Origin: Candidatus Butyricimonas faecavium
Lineage (GTDB): Bacteria; Bacteroidota; Bacteroidia; Bacteroidales; Marinifilaceae
Reading direction: 5' to 3'
Assembly (NCBI GenBank): GCA_944321125.1
Contig: CALUKD010000003.1
Span: 1 to 64,000, forward strand
DNA length: 64,000 nt
Below, in pieces: positions 1-7,450 of this stretch (within the stretch, counting starts at the first letter, position 1; every line of letters begins with the position of its first letter). Made by a program: the position numbers and the translations under genes. The notes beneath the pieces are model-generated. The model worked only from the letters and a program-made list of their open reading frames with translations. It was not told where the DNA came from and made no database searches.

Positions 1-234
1 GCGGGTGTGTTGTTAATGGTTTTCTGTCTATCGCATTTTATTTCAACACTGCTGATGCTTATCGGTGTGATTTTTATCCTTAACGTGTTGATTGAAAGAA
101 AGAGTGTGTTTTTGGTGGTATCTATCATATTGACGCTACTGACGGTCTTCGTGTATGTTAATATATACGGTTTTAGGGGTATCGAACGTGTCGAACAGCG
201 AGTAAACAAAATAGAGTGTATTGAAAATGAATAG
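1..234 (+). CDS. Small two-helix membrane protein, possibly 5' truncated
   Basis: The reading frame is open from the first base of the window, and the first usable start is a GTG at position 7, so the true N-terminus may lie outside. The 75 visible residues hold two hydrophobic segments (about residues 1-28 and 34-52) followed by a charged tail of about 20 residues rich in Glu, Arg and Lys. I do not recognise a family. It sits just upstream of three unrecognised exported proteins on the same strand, but a gap of about 140 bases separates them. It could also be the C-terminal end of a larger membrane protein. Confidence 0.45.
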   Translation, partial: AGVLLMVFCLSHFISTLLMLIGVIFILNVLIERKSVFLVVSIILTLLTVFVYVNIYGFRGIERVEQRVNKIECIENE

Positions 235-377
235 TTAATAAACAAAATTCAATTTGCTCATTTTGTACACTAAAGTAATGTTTAACGATTATACATTTAT
301 TGCCTATGGAATGATAAAAATAACTATATACCAAATAGATATGAATCATTAGTGACTAATGCCTAATTTCGAATATT

Positions 378-899
378 ATGGGGAAAAAACTACTGTTATT
401 TTTGGTGATAAGTACGCTGATCAGCCAATCGTCATGCGTTTCGGTGCATAAAAAATTGGCGAAACAGGAGAGGATAGATGCGATTTACGCGAAAATAGAT
501 AGTCGGGAGTATCGGATTGATATATACCCTCCATATAGGGTTGAAACGGATGGTCCCGTCATATATGTTCCGGAATATTTCCAAGTAAGTGGAGATTCTT
601 TAATCTCTTGTATGCTCCAGGATAATCCTTTTTCGGGTTCGTTTCCTCCTAAAGGTTACGCGGAACAGATGAAAAGTTCGAAATATAAAATTTTTGATTA
701 TAAGCAAATCGTAACTCGTAGTGGTCGGCGGATTGTGAGTTTCTGGGTCAAAATAAAATATGTATGGGATGATATCTATTTCTTGACAAGATACGAAGAT
801 CAGTTTGTTCCTATTTATTACAAGCTTGAATTCGGGAAAACACTCAAGGTGCGAGTTCTTCAAAATGAATATCCGATGTCTAGAGTATTGTCGTTGTGA
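378..899 (+). CDS. Putative lipoprotein of unknown function
   Basis: This is a 173-residue protein with a hydrophobic signal sequence ending in a serine-rich stretch and Cys20, which could be the lipidated residue, although the lipobox is weak because Gln is at -3. The mature part is rich in aromatic and charged residues with a beta-like pattern. I see no recognisable domain. The next two genes on the same strand also encode exported proteins of unknown function with short gaps (44 and 48 bases), so the three probably form one transcription unit for envelope proteins. A reading frame on the opposite strand across the middle of the gene is a shadow. Confidence 0.6.
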   Translation: MGKKLLLFLVISTLISQSSCVSVHKKLAKQERIDAIYAKIDSREYRIDIYPPYRVETDGPVIYVPEYFQVSGDSLISCMLQDNPFSGSFPPKGYAEQMKSSKYKIFDYKQIVTRSGRRIVSFWVKIKYVWDDIYFLTRYEDQFVPIYYKLEFGKTLKVRVLQNEYPMSRVLSL

Positions 900-943
900 A
901 TGTGGTAGCGAAAAACTTGGTATTAACCAATAATTTATAGATT

Positions 944-1987
944 ATGAAAAAAATCAATTTATTCGTTTGGATTTACTTGTTAATAAGTTGTTCTGGTGTT
1001 CCTGAAATTGCAGAATCAGACATAGAGTATATTGACTATTCTTGTTGTTCACAAGAAGAACTTTCTCTACATGACCAGATTTTACTAGACAATATAAAGT
1101 TTGAAGAAGGAAAACTTTCTTGTTCATTGAATTTAGAAGATGCTTTAGAGCAAGGAATTCCTGAGAAAAAGTACGGTTATTTTCTTGAATATTTAACCAT
1201 CAAAAATCAAACGTTTGAAAAATATTTAGAATCTGGTGCTATTATATTTTATAATGGAGAACCATTTACTCGGAATGAAGAACTTTATCAGTATGTTGGA
1301 ACTAAAGAAGAAGCCTTATCAAGAGCGGATTATAATCGAACCGGGATCTTATGGCGTCGTGATTTTTCAGGTGGTCTTATTGGAGAAATAGTAACAGATG
1401 AAGTCCGTTTTAAGGCAACTTCTCAAATAATGGTTGCATCATCAAATGGATTTGGCACTTTTGAACTAAACGAAAAAGAGAAAGGTCTAATGGCATATAT
1501 TGATGGAAAAGTTTCTTCTGCAATGTTTAAGTGGGGATTTGGTAATGATGTAGAATGGAAGTGGAAAATAAAATATGTAGGTAGAGCATATACCCAAACT
1601 AAACTTGAATTTATAGAGTTTTGGGAAGAACCAATACCAGAATTTCCTTCGATTAATACTGGTGAAGAAAAACGATGGTGGAGTAATATGCCTACTTCTG
1701 CAGAGTTAACGCATAATAAAATAAATGATTATATTAATATTTATATCAAATCAGTAGGAGTTTATTTTGCACAAGTTTACAAAAAAGAAGATGATAAGTA
1801 TATTCTTCATGATTCCATTAGAAGATTCGATGGTTATACTAACGTTTTTCTACGAACACCTAGAGAGCAAACGTTTTGGATTGTAATATATATTCAAGAA
1901 ATTGGATACGAGAACGTATCATGGACTTATTGGGGAGATATGGAATTTCGTTTCCCTCTTCATTGGTTAGGAGGGGTATTTGATTAA
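944..1987 (+). CDS. Putative lipoprotein of unknown function
   Basis: The 347-residue product begins with a short lysine-led hydrophobic signal and a good lipobox (Leu-Ile-Ser-Cys16), followed by an acidic region, so export and lipidation are likely. The rest is rich in Glu, Lys, Trp and Tyr, with no domain I recognise. The gene is markedly more AT-rich than the cassette that starts at 5290. It lies between two other exported-protein genes and is probably co-transcribed with them. Function is unknown. Confidence 0.6.
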   Translation: MKKINLFVWIYLLISCSGVPEIAESDIEYIDYSCCSQEELSLHDQILLDNIKFEEGKLSCSLNLEDALEQGIPEKKYGYFLEYLTIKNQTFEKYLESGAIIFYNGEPFTRNEELYQYVGTKEEALSRADYNRTGILWRRDFSGGLIGEIVTDEVRFKATSQIMVASSNGFGTFELNEKEKGLMAYIDGKVSSAMFKWGFGNDVEWKWKIKYVGRAYTQTKLEFIEFWEEPIPEFPSINTGEEKRWWSNMPTSAELTHNKINDYINIYIKSVGVYFAQVYKKEDDKYILHDSIRRFDGYTNVFLRTPREQTFWIVIYIQEIGYENVSWTYWGDMEFRFPLHWLGGVFD

Positions 1988-2035
1988 GTGTATTAAATGC
2001 TGTTAGAGTATGATTAATCTTAAAAACATAAAGAC

Positions 2036-2746
2036 ATGAAAAAAATAATTTTGACCTTGTCATTATGCTTATCTTGCATCATGGTAGCAAACGCTAGATT
2101 GTACCCACATGTCGTGGATACTTTGCCAAAGAGAGTAGTTAACGGTTTGGAAGTGATTCCGGTAAGAAAGACTTATAAATCTGGAGGTGTTTATTGGAAA
2201 TTGAGAATCTCTGATTTTGAGAAATGTTTTCAGCGATTTGAGAGCAAATACCCAGGAGGAATGAATTACAATTTGAACTCCGATGAAGTGAACCAAGCTA
2301 TTTATGATTGGCAGGATAAACTTTGGGAAATCTATCCTCCGGAAATAAAGGCTCTAAAAGAATTTGATCTTAAACTTTTTGTTGACAGAGATGGACGTGT
2401 TTTTGCCGTGGAGTTTTCTATGACCGATGAAACATTTCAGGAATTGGAAGATCTCCCGAAGAACACGTTGAAAAACTTTTACCGGAATTTGATAAAACAG
2501 CAGTGTAAAGCTTTCAAAGAAGTAGATTTCCATGTTTTGAATCCCGATTATGAATTTCATAGTTATGAGCTTTTAAGCGTCTGGGGGGTGAGTGGAAGGG
2601 GGAATGAATATATAACCCTCTTATTTAAAAAGTTTTGTTATGACGTGTTCGGTACATTTACCCCATCGAATTTACCGAGGGAAGAGTTCAGAAGATTGAT
2701 CGAAGAGGAAGAAGCAAGAATGAAAAGCCAGCAGAAAGAACAATAA
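2036..2746 (+). CDS. Exported protein of unknown function
   Basis: The 236-residue product starts with two lysines and a hydrophobic core ending near Ala-Asn-Ala (about residue 20), which looks like a type I signal peptide rather than a lipobox, so a periplasmic location is inferred. The C-terminus is a highly charged helix rich in Glu, Arg and Lys. I recognise no domain. It is the last of three consecutive exported-protein genes and is followed by a strong hairpin at 2768-2815. Confidence 0.6.
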   Translation: MKKIILTLSLCLSCIMVANARLYPHVVDTLPKRVVNGLEVIPVRKTYKSGGVYWKLRISDFEKCFQRFESKYPGGMNYNLNSDEVNQAIYDWQDKLWEIYPPEIKALKEFDLKLFVDRDGRVFAVEFSMTDETFQELEDLPKNTLKNFYRNLIKQQCKAFKEVDFHVLNPDYEFHSYELLSVWGVSGRGNEYITLLFKKFCYDVFGTFTPSNLPREEFRRLIEEEEARMKSQQKEQ

Positions 2747-2767
2747 GTCTTCTTCCTTGTGAATACC

Positions 2768-2815
2768 CTTATTCCTTCATAATTACTATGATGAGAAGTA
2801 ATTATGAAGAATAAG
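2768..2815 (+). terminator. Stem-loop after the exported-protein cluster
   Basis: Arms 2768-2787 and 2797-2815 pair over 19 bp with one bulged C and a 9-base loop. There is no long T tract, so termination is inferred from its position 22 bases after the stop codon. A second imperfect stem with G-U pairs and a following T-run lies at about 2838-2880. Confidence 0.55.
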
Positions 2816-2968
2816 TAGGCGAAAGATACATATAAAATGAGGATCGTTTCAGGGTTTGTCAAAAAGCGGTCCTCTTTTTAAACTTTTTGCCTGCTCGCAG
2901 AGAATGTTTGGTCTTTTGTTTTCCGGTTTTGTTTGCAAATGTCAATAATCACTACAACCGCCGGGGCT

Positions 2969-2989
2969 GATTTTACGAGGTGTAAAATC
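2969..2989 (+). promoter_or_regulatory. Palindrome immediately upstream of the LytTR gene
   Basis: GATTTTAC and GTAAAATC form a perfect 8-base inverted repeat around a 5-base spacer and end 8 bases before the ATG at 2998. It could be an operator for a dimeric regulator or an mRNA hairpin limiting translation of the LytTR gene. No test is possible from sequence alone. Confidence 0.4.
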
Positions 2990-2997
2990 AATAATCT

Positions 2998-3399
2998 ATG
3001 GAAAACAAAAAGACCAATACGTTAATACATTCGAATGAACCCCGTTACGGCGAGGGACATATATTTCTTTGGTGGGAAAATTATTGCCGACGGCTTTTGT
3101 ACGTTGACATCCTTTACATTGAGGGATCGGGCAGTTATTGTGAATTTCACGCGATAGACGGGAGTCGGATGACGATTTCTTATCGTTTGGGGGTGATGAA
3201 ACTCTCTTTACCGGACGACATGTTCATCCGGGTACACCAGAGTTTCATCTTGAACTGGCGTTACATCGATACATTTGTGGGCAATAGCGTGAAAATCGGT
3301 GACCGATGGTTCCCGGTAGGTCGGACTTATCGTTCCCGCCTGCTAGACGTGTTGCATTTTCTGAAACTCCCTTGGCAAGATAATAAACAGGAATTATAA
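2998..3399 (+). CDS. Orphan LytTR-family DNA-binding protein
   Basis: The 133-residue product consists almost entirely of a LytTR DNA-binding domain (about residues 30-128). The signs are the early 'ILYIEGSGSYCEF' strand pair, the 'MFIRVHQSFILNWRYI' segment and the final arginine-rich strand, which match the usual LytTR pattern. There is no response-regulator receiver domain and no membrane segment, so it is not a classical two-component regulator. No histidine kinase gene lies nearby. LytTR proteins usually bind direct repeats upstream of target promoters; the target here is unknown and may be its own gene. Confidence 0.85.
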   Translation: MENKKTNTLIHSNEPRYGEGHIFLWWENYCRRLLYVDILYIEGSGSYCEFHAIDGSRMTISYRLGVMKLSLPDDMFIRVHQSFILNWRYIDTFVGNSVKIGDRWFPVGRTYRSRLLDVLHFLKLPWQDNKQEL

Positions 3400-3565
3400 T
3401 TATCATCTTTAATCATCAATCCGCCTGGTGAATCGGCCATCGGCGGCTTTTCCTGTTGGTAGGTGATATGTCAATTACGGCTATAAGAGGGTAATGGAAT
3501 TGCATTAATTTGTTAGTAAATAAATCTTTAATTACCTTTTCCTTTCCTTTGTCCTTAAAAATACG

Positions 3566-3573
3566 TACCTTTG
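3566..3573 (+). promoter_or_regulatory. -7 promoter element for the Rpn-type nuclease
   Basis: TACCTTTG matches the Bacteroidota -7 consensus TAnnTTTG and lies 23 bases before the ATG at 3597. No TTTG -33 element is found at the normal spacing. The position supports starting the protein at 3597 rather than at the upstream in-frame ATG at 3510. Confidence 0.5.
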
Positions 3574-3596
3574 AGATAGATAAATCATTTTTAATC

Positions 3597-4574
3597 ATGG
3601 AGAAAGATAAATACATTCGGTTTGACTGGGCCGTAAAACGGTTGTTGCGGAATAAGGCGAATTTTGACGTGCTAGAGGGATTGTTGACCGTATTGCTTGA
3701 TCGGCAGATTCATATCATTGATATTTTGGAAAGCGAGAGTAATCAACAGGATTACGACGACAAGTTCAATCGAGTGGATATTAAGGCTCGGGATAGCGAG
3801 AACGAGATTATTATCGTGGAAGTGCAGGTTACCCGGGAATTATATTTTTTAGAACGAATTCTCTATGGCGTAGCCAAGGCGATCACTGAACATATGGCAT
3901 TAGGAGACCTTTATTCGGAAGTGAAGAAAGTGTACTCGATCAGTATCCTTTATTTCGATATAGGGAAAGGAAATGATTACTTGTATCACGGGCAAAATAC
4001 GTTCACGGGAGTACACACGGGAGACTACCTACAAGTGACAGTGAAAGAACGGGATACTTTGGTTCAACGTTTACCATCGGAAATCTTCCCGGAGTATTTC
4101 TTGATCCGGGTAAACGAGTTTGACAAGGTGGCGACAACTCCGCTTGAAGAGTGGCTGGACTACCTGAAAAACGATTATATTCGTCCCGATACAACCACGC
4201 CGGGGTTGAAAGAAGCTCGGGAAAAATTGGTCTATTATAATATGAATCCCACAGAACGTGCTGATTATGATCGTCATGTGGATGCTATTATGATCCAAAA
4301 TGACGTGCTGGGTACCGCAAAGCTGGAGGGGAAAATAGAAGGGAAAATAGAAGGAAAAATAGAAGGGAAAATAGAAGGAAGAATAGAGGGGAGAATAGAA
4401 GGTAGAGCAGAAGGTAGGGTAGAAGGGAAGGCAGAGGGAAAGGCTGAAGGGTTAATTGAAGGTGAGGAAAAAGGAGTCTTTAAAGTTGCCCGGAATATGA
4501 AAAAAATGGGAATTCCCCTAGATACAATAGTTTTAAGCACGGGACTAACAGAGGAAGAGATAGAACGATTGTGA
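3597..4574 (+). CDS. Rpn-family recombination-promoting nuclease / PD-(D/E)XK transposase-like protein
   Basis: The 325-residue product starts with the family's typical opening (two Lys, then a Phe-Asp-Trp-Ala-Val-Lys-Arg-Leu-Leu stretch) and contains a PD-(D/E)XK-type active site: Asp61, Glu75 and Gln77, in the order D-(x13)-E-x-Q. The family includes E. coli Rpn proteins, DNA endonucleases that stimulate RecA-independent recombination, and was annotated as transposase because of its dispersal. From about residue 240 the protein has 12 or so tetrapeptide repeats of the type Glu-Gly-(Lys/Arg)-(Ile/Ala/Val), a common variable tail in this family, followed by a short helical C-terminus. The start at 3597 was chosen because the family N-terminus begins there and a -7 element lies just upstream. 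Confidence 0.85.
   Translation: MEKDKYIRFDWAVKRLLRNKANFDVLEGLLTVLLDRQIHIIDILESESNQQDYDDKFNRVDIKARDSENEIIIVEVQVTRELYFLERILYGVAKAITEHMALGDLYSEVKKVYSISILYFDIGKGNDYLYHGQNTFTGVHTGDYLQVTVKERDTLVQRLPSEIFPEYFLIRVNEFDKVATTPLEEWLDYLKNDYIRPDTTTPGLKEAREKLVYYNMNPTERADYDRHVDAIMIQNDVLGTAKLEGKIEGKIEGKIEGKIEGRIEGRIEGRAEGRVEGKAEGKAEGLIEGEEKGVFKVARNMKKMGIPLDTIVLSTGLTEEEIERL
4324..4462 (+). repeat. Tandem 12-bp repeats encoding the EGKI tail
   Basis: The unit GAAGGGAAAATA and close variants repeat in tandem inside the nuclease gene, first nearly identical and then diverging towards the 3' end. Each unit keeps frame and adds four residues. The gradient of divergence suggests recent slippage at the 5' side. Confidence 0.8.
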
Positions 4575-4608
4575 CGTCAGCGTGTAGGGAAATTGTAATT
4601 GCCAATTT

Positions 4609-4913
4609 TTCATGTTTCAATAATTTCCTCTCATTATTGTCGCTGTTTTCCAACACGCTCATCTGATGAATGGCTATTGGGTTAAGTTTGACAAGCCGTT
4701 CACCTTGCGACATACCCTGTTCAATGAACACGGCATTGAGGTTCTCCATGTTTGACAGACAAATAAGTTCGTTGATAGTGGCATAATCACGTATATTGCC
4801 TTTCGGTCGGAATTGGCTTCCCGCCATTACTTTGCCATCATTCCGGACATTGCCACGTTCAATACATCGGTTTCGTTGGCATAGATCATATTTTGGACGG
4901 AAATCTTTGCCAT
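4609..4913 (-). pseudogene. KilA-N domain protein, internally deleted and disrupted
   Basis: Read on the minus strand, the segment starts with Met-Ala-Lys-Ile-Ser-Val-Gln-Asn, then jumps to 'YANETDVLNVAMSGMMAK', and then, after a stop codon at 4829-4827 where a Gln is expected, to 'WREAN'. A one-base frame change near 4805 leads into 'GNIRDYATINELICLSNMEN' and the following conserved residues. These are the C-terminal blocks of Bacteroidota KilA-N proteins. The KilA-N core itself is missing, so the gene has an internal deletion, a nonsense codon and a frameshift. It ends tail-to-tail with the Rpn-type nuclease gene. The family assignment is from memory of conserved blocks. Confidence 0.7.
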
Positions 4914-5220
4914 ATGATTTATATAAATACCCGTACATCTTTCGGTGTGTACAGGGTGTTCTTAGGGATTAAACACGTATCACTTTCGAATCAAAGACGT
5001 TTCAAAGACGTTCAGGGGTGTCTTTGATTCGGGAGGGAGAGACTGTTATTGTCTGTGTGTTGGAGATGCTTGTCGGTGGTTCTCCGTTTTGTAACATGAA
5101 TTATTTGGAGTTTTTTAGAATGGGACCGTGTTTTTATGAATGAGGAAAATGTGGGATTTATGTCGAATATGTAGTAAAAAATGTCGTTTGTGAAAAGATT
5201 CGGTCGTTTATGAATTAGAA
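4914..5220. other. Non-coding stretch with a perfect 12-bp inverted repeat
   Basis: No convincing gene is seen between the KilA-N remnant and the promoter at 5221. The notable structure is an inverted repeat, CGAATCAAAGAC at 4987-4998 and its exact complement at 5020-5031, with a 21-base loop. The sequence CAAAGACGTT also occurs twice in direct orientation at 4992-5001 and 5003-5012. Confidence 0.6.
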
Positions 5221-5251
5221 TTTTATACGGGGGATTCATGTCCTACCTTTG
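5221..5251 (+). promoter_or_regulatory. Promoter of the DUF6266-holin-amidase cassette
   Basis: TTTT at 5221-5224, a 19-base spacer and TACCTTTG at 5244-5251 match the Bacteroidota vegetative promoter at all -7 positions and three of four -33 positions. Transcription would start near 5258, giving a leader of about 30 bases before the ATG at 5290. Confidence 0.65.
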
Positions 5252-5289
5252 CCTCAGAAAACAAAGAAAATCTTAAATACAAACGAGCG

Positions 5290-5913
5290 ATGGCAATAGT
5301 AGACGAAAATATTCGAGGAAAGATCGGGAATTCGGTTTTCTACCGGGTCGGGGTAGTAACACGGGTGAGGAGTGCGGCAACGAGTTACACGGATGCGAAT
5401 ACGACAAAACAACAGGAAAACCGTTCCCGTTTGAGGATAGCGATACGTTTTTATCGACGTTTGGTGGAGATCGAGTTACAGAAGACGTGGCATCTGGCGG
5501 CTAAAGGGACCGGGAAAAGTGGGTACAATTTCTTTTTGAAATTAAATATGATGGTTTTTAAACCTAACGGGAAAATTGGAGATTTTGCCCGATTGCAGTT
5601 AACGATTGGTATGTTACAAAAGGTAAATCATCTTATGGCACGTGTTGATGAGGAAGATACGGTTTCTTTGTCATGGGAGAAAGCGGAGGATCTTCCTTCT
5701 GCGGGGGTAGGGGATAAGTTGATGGTTGTCGTGCTTTATGCCGATCGTTCGTTTTCACCGGAATTTGTTAAGACGGATGGGGAAACAAGAGGTGACGGGG
5801 AAGCTACTTTTCGTTTGCAGCGTAAACGGGGAACGGCGGCTCACTTGTACTGTTTCTTCCGGGAGAAAAACGGGGAAGCTTATTCGCCGAGCCAATACCT
5901 AGGGATTTCATGA
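5290..5913 (+). CDS. DUF6266 family protein (first copy)
   Basis: The 207-residue product opens with the pattern 'RGKIGNSVFYRVGVVTRVRS', which I associate with DUF6266, a Bacteroidota family of unknown function whose members begin with a Gly-Lys-(x)-Gly-Asn motif and an Arg-rich following strand. There is no signal peptide and no membrane segment. The N-terminal half is basic, while the C-terminal half (about residues 115-205) looks like a beta-sandwich. A second, more diverged copy lies at 7451-8080 in the same cassette. The pair flanks HTH, holin-like and amidase genes. The function is unknown; a structural or nucleic-acid-related role is possible, but I have no direct evidence. Confidence 0.7.
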   Translation: MAIVDENIRGKIGNSVFYRVGVVTRVRSAATSYTDANTTKQQENRSRLRIAIRFYRRLVEIELQKTWHLAAKGTGKSGYNFFLKLNMMVFKPNGKIGDFARLQLTIGMLQKVNHLMARVDEEDTVSLSWEKAEDLPSAGVGDKLMVVVLYADRSFSPEFVKTDGETRGDGEATFRLQRKRGTAAHLYCFFREKNGEAYSPSQYLGIS

Positions 5914-6067
5914 TTTTAGATTTACGATTGGGTGATTAAAGGATTTCCAGATGGGAAATTACTTTATAAATTAACAGAAGACGAGGCGTTTAATTGTTCC
6001 TGACGTTTCGTTACGGGGAAGACGTGTGTGAGGATAAAAGGGAACGGGTAATTTTAATACTGAAAAT

Positions 6068-6367
6068 ATGACAGAAAGAGAAACAAGCAAAAGAAAAGAA
6101 ACTTCGGGTGTGACCGCTCAAGTACTTGAGGAATTAAGTGAATTGCGTCAGGAGGTACGCTTGGCGATTGAGGCGGCGTCAAATGTCTCTTGCAGGTTGG
6201 TGGATGCTGACGAATTGTGCCGGGCAATGCAAATATCCAGGCACACGTTACGGCGATACGAGAAACAATTTAAGATCCCGGCGAGAAAGGTCGGTAACAA
6301 GAAGTTTTATTTTGTGGCAGAGGTGAAGAATTGTATCGTTACGGCTTTACGTCTTTGGAGGGAGTGA
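6068..6367 (+). CDS. Excisionase/MerR-like helix-turn-helix protein
   Basis: The 99-residue product has a charged, probably coiled N-terminus (residues 1-40) and a winged HTH region at about residues 44-90. In that region 'DADELCRAMQISRHTLRRYE' is the helix-turn-helix and a Lys/Arg-rich wing with a Phe-Tyr-Phe motif follows. This is the layout of small excisionase-like (HTH_17) DNA-binding proteins. Its stop codon overlaps the probable GTG start of the next gene (GTGA at 6364-6367), so the two are translationally coupled. In this cassette it could regulate the lysis-like genes or be left from a mobile element. Confidence 0.7.
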   Translation: MTERETSKRKETSGVTAQVLEELSELRQEVRLAIEAASNVSCRLVDADELCRAMQISRHTLRRYEKQFKIPARKVGNKKFYFVAEVKNCIVTALRLWRE

Positions 6368-6729
6368 AAAACGTGGTCGGGGAGGTTGGCAAAGTGATCG
6401 ACCGCCTGACACTCCCGGCGAGGGAGAAGCGACAACTGGAAGCGGATTTGTTGGAATTGCTGGTTGAGCATGGGACGGAGATGGTTCGATCCCGTTCGGC
6501 AGCGGTGGTGGAAGAGGCTCGGGGAAACTGGTTGCAGCGATCGTGGAGGCCGTTGGTGATGCTGGTGTTTGCGTTAATTGTTCTCGTGGGAACATTCACG
6601 ACGTTGCCTATCCTTTCCGATACCTCTCGTTTCTGGGACTTACTGGAGGTCGGCTTGGGTGGGTACGTGATCGGGCGAGGCGGAGAAAAAATTGCCACCG
6701 CTATTTTTAAATTAAAAACTAAAAAGTAA
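6364..6729 (+). CDS. Holin-like small membrane protein (GTA 3TM-holin type)
   Basis: Starting at the GTG that overlaps the preceding stop, the product has 121 residues; a TTG at 6331 would add 11. After a charged helical N-terminus it has a Trp-Leu-Gln-Arg-Ser-Trp-Arg-Pro segment leading into a transmembrane helix. A second hydrophobic stretch with Gly-Leu-Gly-Gly-Tyr-Val-Ile-Gly-Arg follows, and then a basic tail. This order matches the 3TM holin family named after gene-transfer-agent release. Holins form membrane lesions that let an endolysin reach the wall, and the very next gene is an amidase, so a lysis pair is a reasonable inference. No other phage gene is present. Confidence 0.65.
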   Translation: MKNVVGEVGKVIDRLTLPAREKRQLEADLLELLVEHGTEMVRSRSAAVVEEARGNWLQRSWRPLVMLVFALIVLVGTFTTLPILSDTSRFWDLLEVGLGGYVIGRGGEKIATAIFKLKTKK

Positions 6730-6763
6730 AAGCTAAAAACTTGGCTAATTAAATCTTTTATTC

Positions 6764-7372
6764 ATGGTACTTTTAAAATTCAACTCTCCATTTTCAATTG
6801 TGAACCATCGCTTGATGAGGGAAGGTGTGGTTCACTTGGTGAGCGCGAAGAATACCCGGCGTTTGGAGGGGCCGGACATGATCGTGTTGCATTACACGGC
6901 GGGAACGAGTGCTGAAAGTTCTGCACTTTTTCTGACTCGTCCGGATGTGGCGGCTTCGGCTCATCTGGTGATCGGGCGGTATGGGGAGGTGTTTCAACTG
7001 GTGCCTTTCAACATCGAGGCGTGGCACGCCGGGAAAAGTTGGTATGCCGGACGTGGCGGGTTGAATCGTTACTCGATCGGGATAGAGCTTGACAACTTGG
7101 GGAAACTCTGTTTCTCGGGTGACCTGTTTATCGTGGAGTGCGGTCGTGTGGTGCCACCTGATGAGGTTTACACGGATTGTTCCGGTGCTAACCCGACTTA
7201 CTGGCATCGCTACACGGCAAGACAGATCGGGGTGTTACGGGAAATCAGTACTTTGCTGGAAGAGGCCTACCCGATTCGTGACGTGGTGGGACACTCGCTA
7301 ATCACGCCGAGAAAAATCGATCCGGGACCGGCCTTGGAGTTTGCATTTAGCGAATTTCAAGATAAAAACTAA
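6764..7372 (+). CDS. N-acetylmuramoyl-L-alanine amidase, endolysin-like
   Basis: The 202-residue product has an Amidase_2 (T7-lysozyme/AmpD type) zinc amidase fold. The motifs are 'IVLHYTAGTSAES' with the first zinc His, 'EAWHAGKSWY', 'SIGIELDN', and a final 'GHSLITPRKIDPGPAL' with a His and an Asp in the usual ligand positions. Such enzymes cut the bond between the muramyl lactyl group and L-alanine of peptidoglycan. There is no signal peptide, so access to the wall would need the holin-like protein encoded just upstream or cell lysis. The first 17 residues are encoded by the same AT-rich TTTTCAATTG-type words seen in intergenic spacers, so the real start may be the ATG at 6815. Confidence 0.85.
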   Translation: MVLLKFNSPFSIVNHRLMREGVVHLVSAKNTRRLEGPDMIVLHYTAGTSAESSALFLTRPDVAASAHLVIGRYGEVFQLVPFNIEAWHAGKSWYAGRGGLNRYSIGIELDNLGKLCFSGDLFIVECGRVVPPDEVYTDCSGANPTYWHRYTARQIGVLREISTLLEEAYPIRDVVGHSLITPRKIDPGPALEFAFSEFQDKN

Positions 7373-7450
7373 AAATATACCCTCTTGGGGGCAGGGCCCG
7401 CCCCGGGTGTGTAGAGTTCATTTTCAATTCTTAATTTCAATTTTAAAATT

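Noticed and set aside
3510-3596. N-terminal extension of the Rpn-type nuclease
   Set aside because: The first 29 codons overlap the -7 element and are hydrophobic AT-rich sequence unlike the family N-terminus.
4318-4470. Possible CRISPR-like or satellite repeat
   Set aside because: The 12-bp units are contiguous without spacers, keep reading frame and encode the known EGKI tail of an Rpn-type nuclease.
4480-4938. 152-codon minus-strand frame as an intact gene
   Set aside because: Its conserved part is the KilA-N C-terminus in only one of two frames. The start region is out of frame and the tail is antisense to the nuclease gene, so it is a pseudogene.
6339-6698. Minus-strand frame of 119 codons opposite the holin-like gene
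   Set aside because: It is a high-Pro/Ser/Thr shadow frame in a GC-richer gene with no upstream signals.
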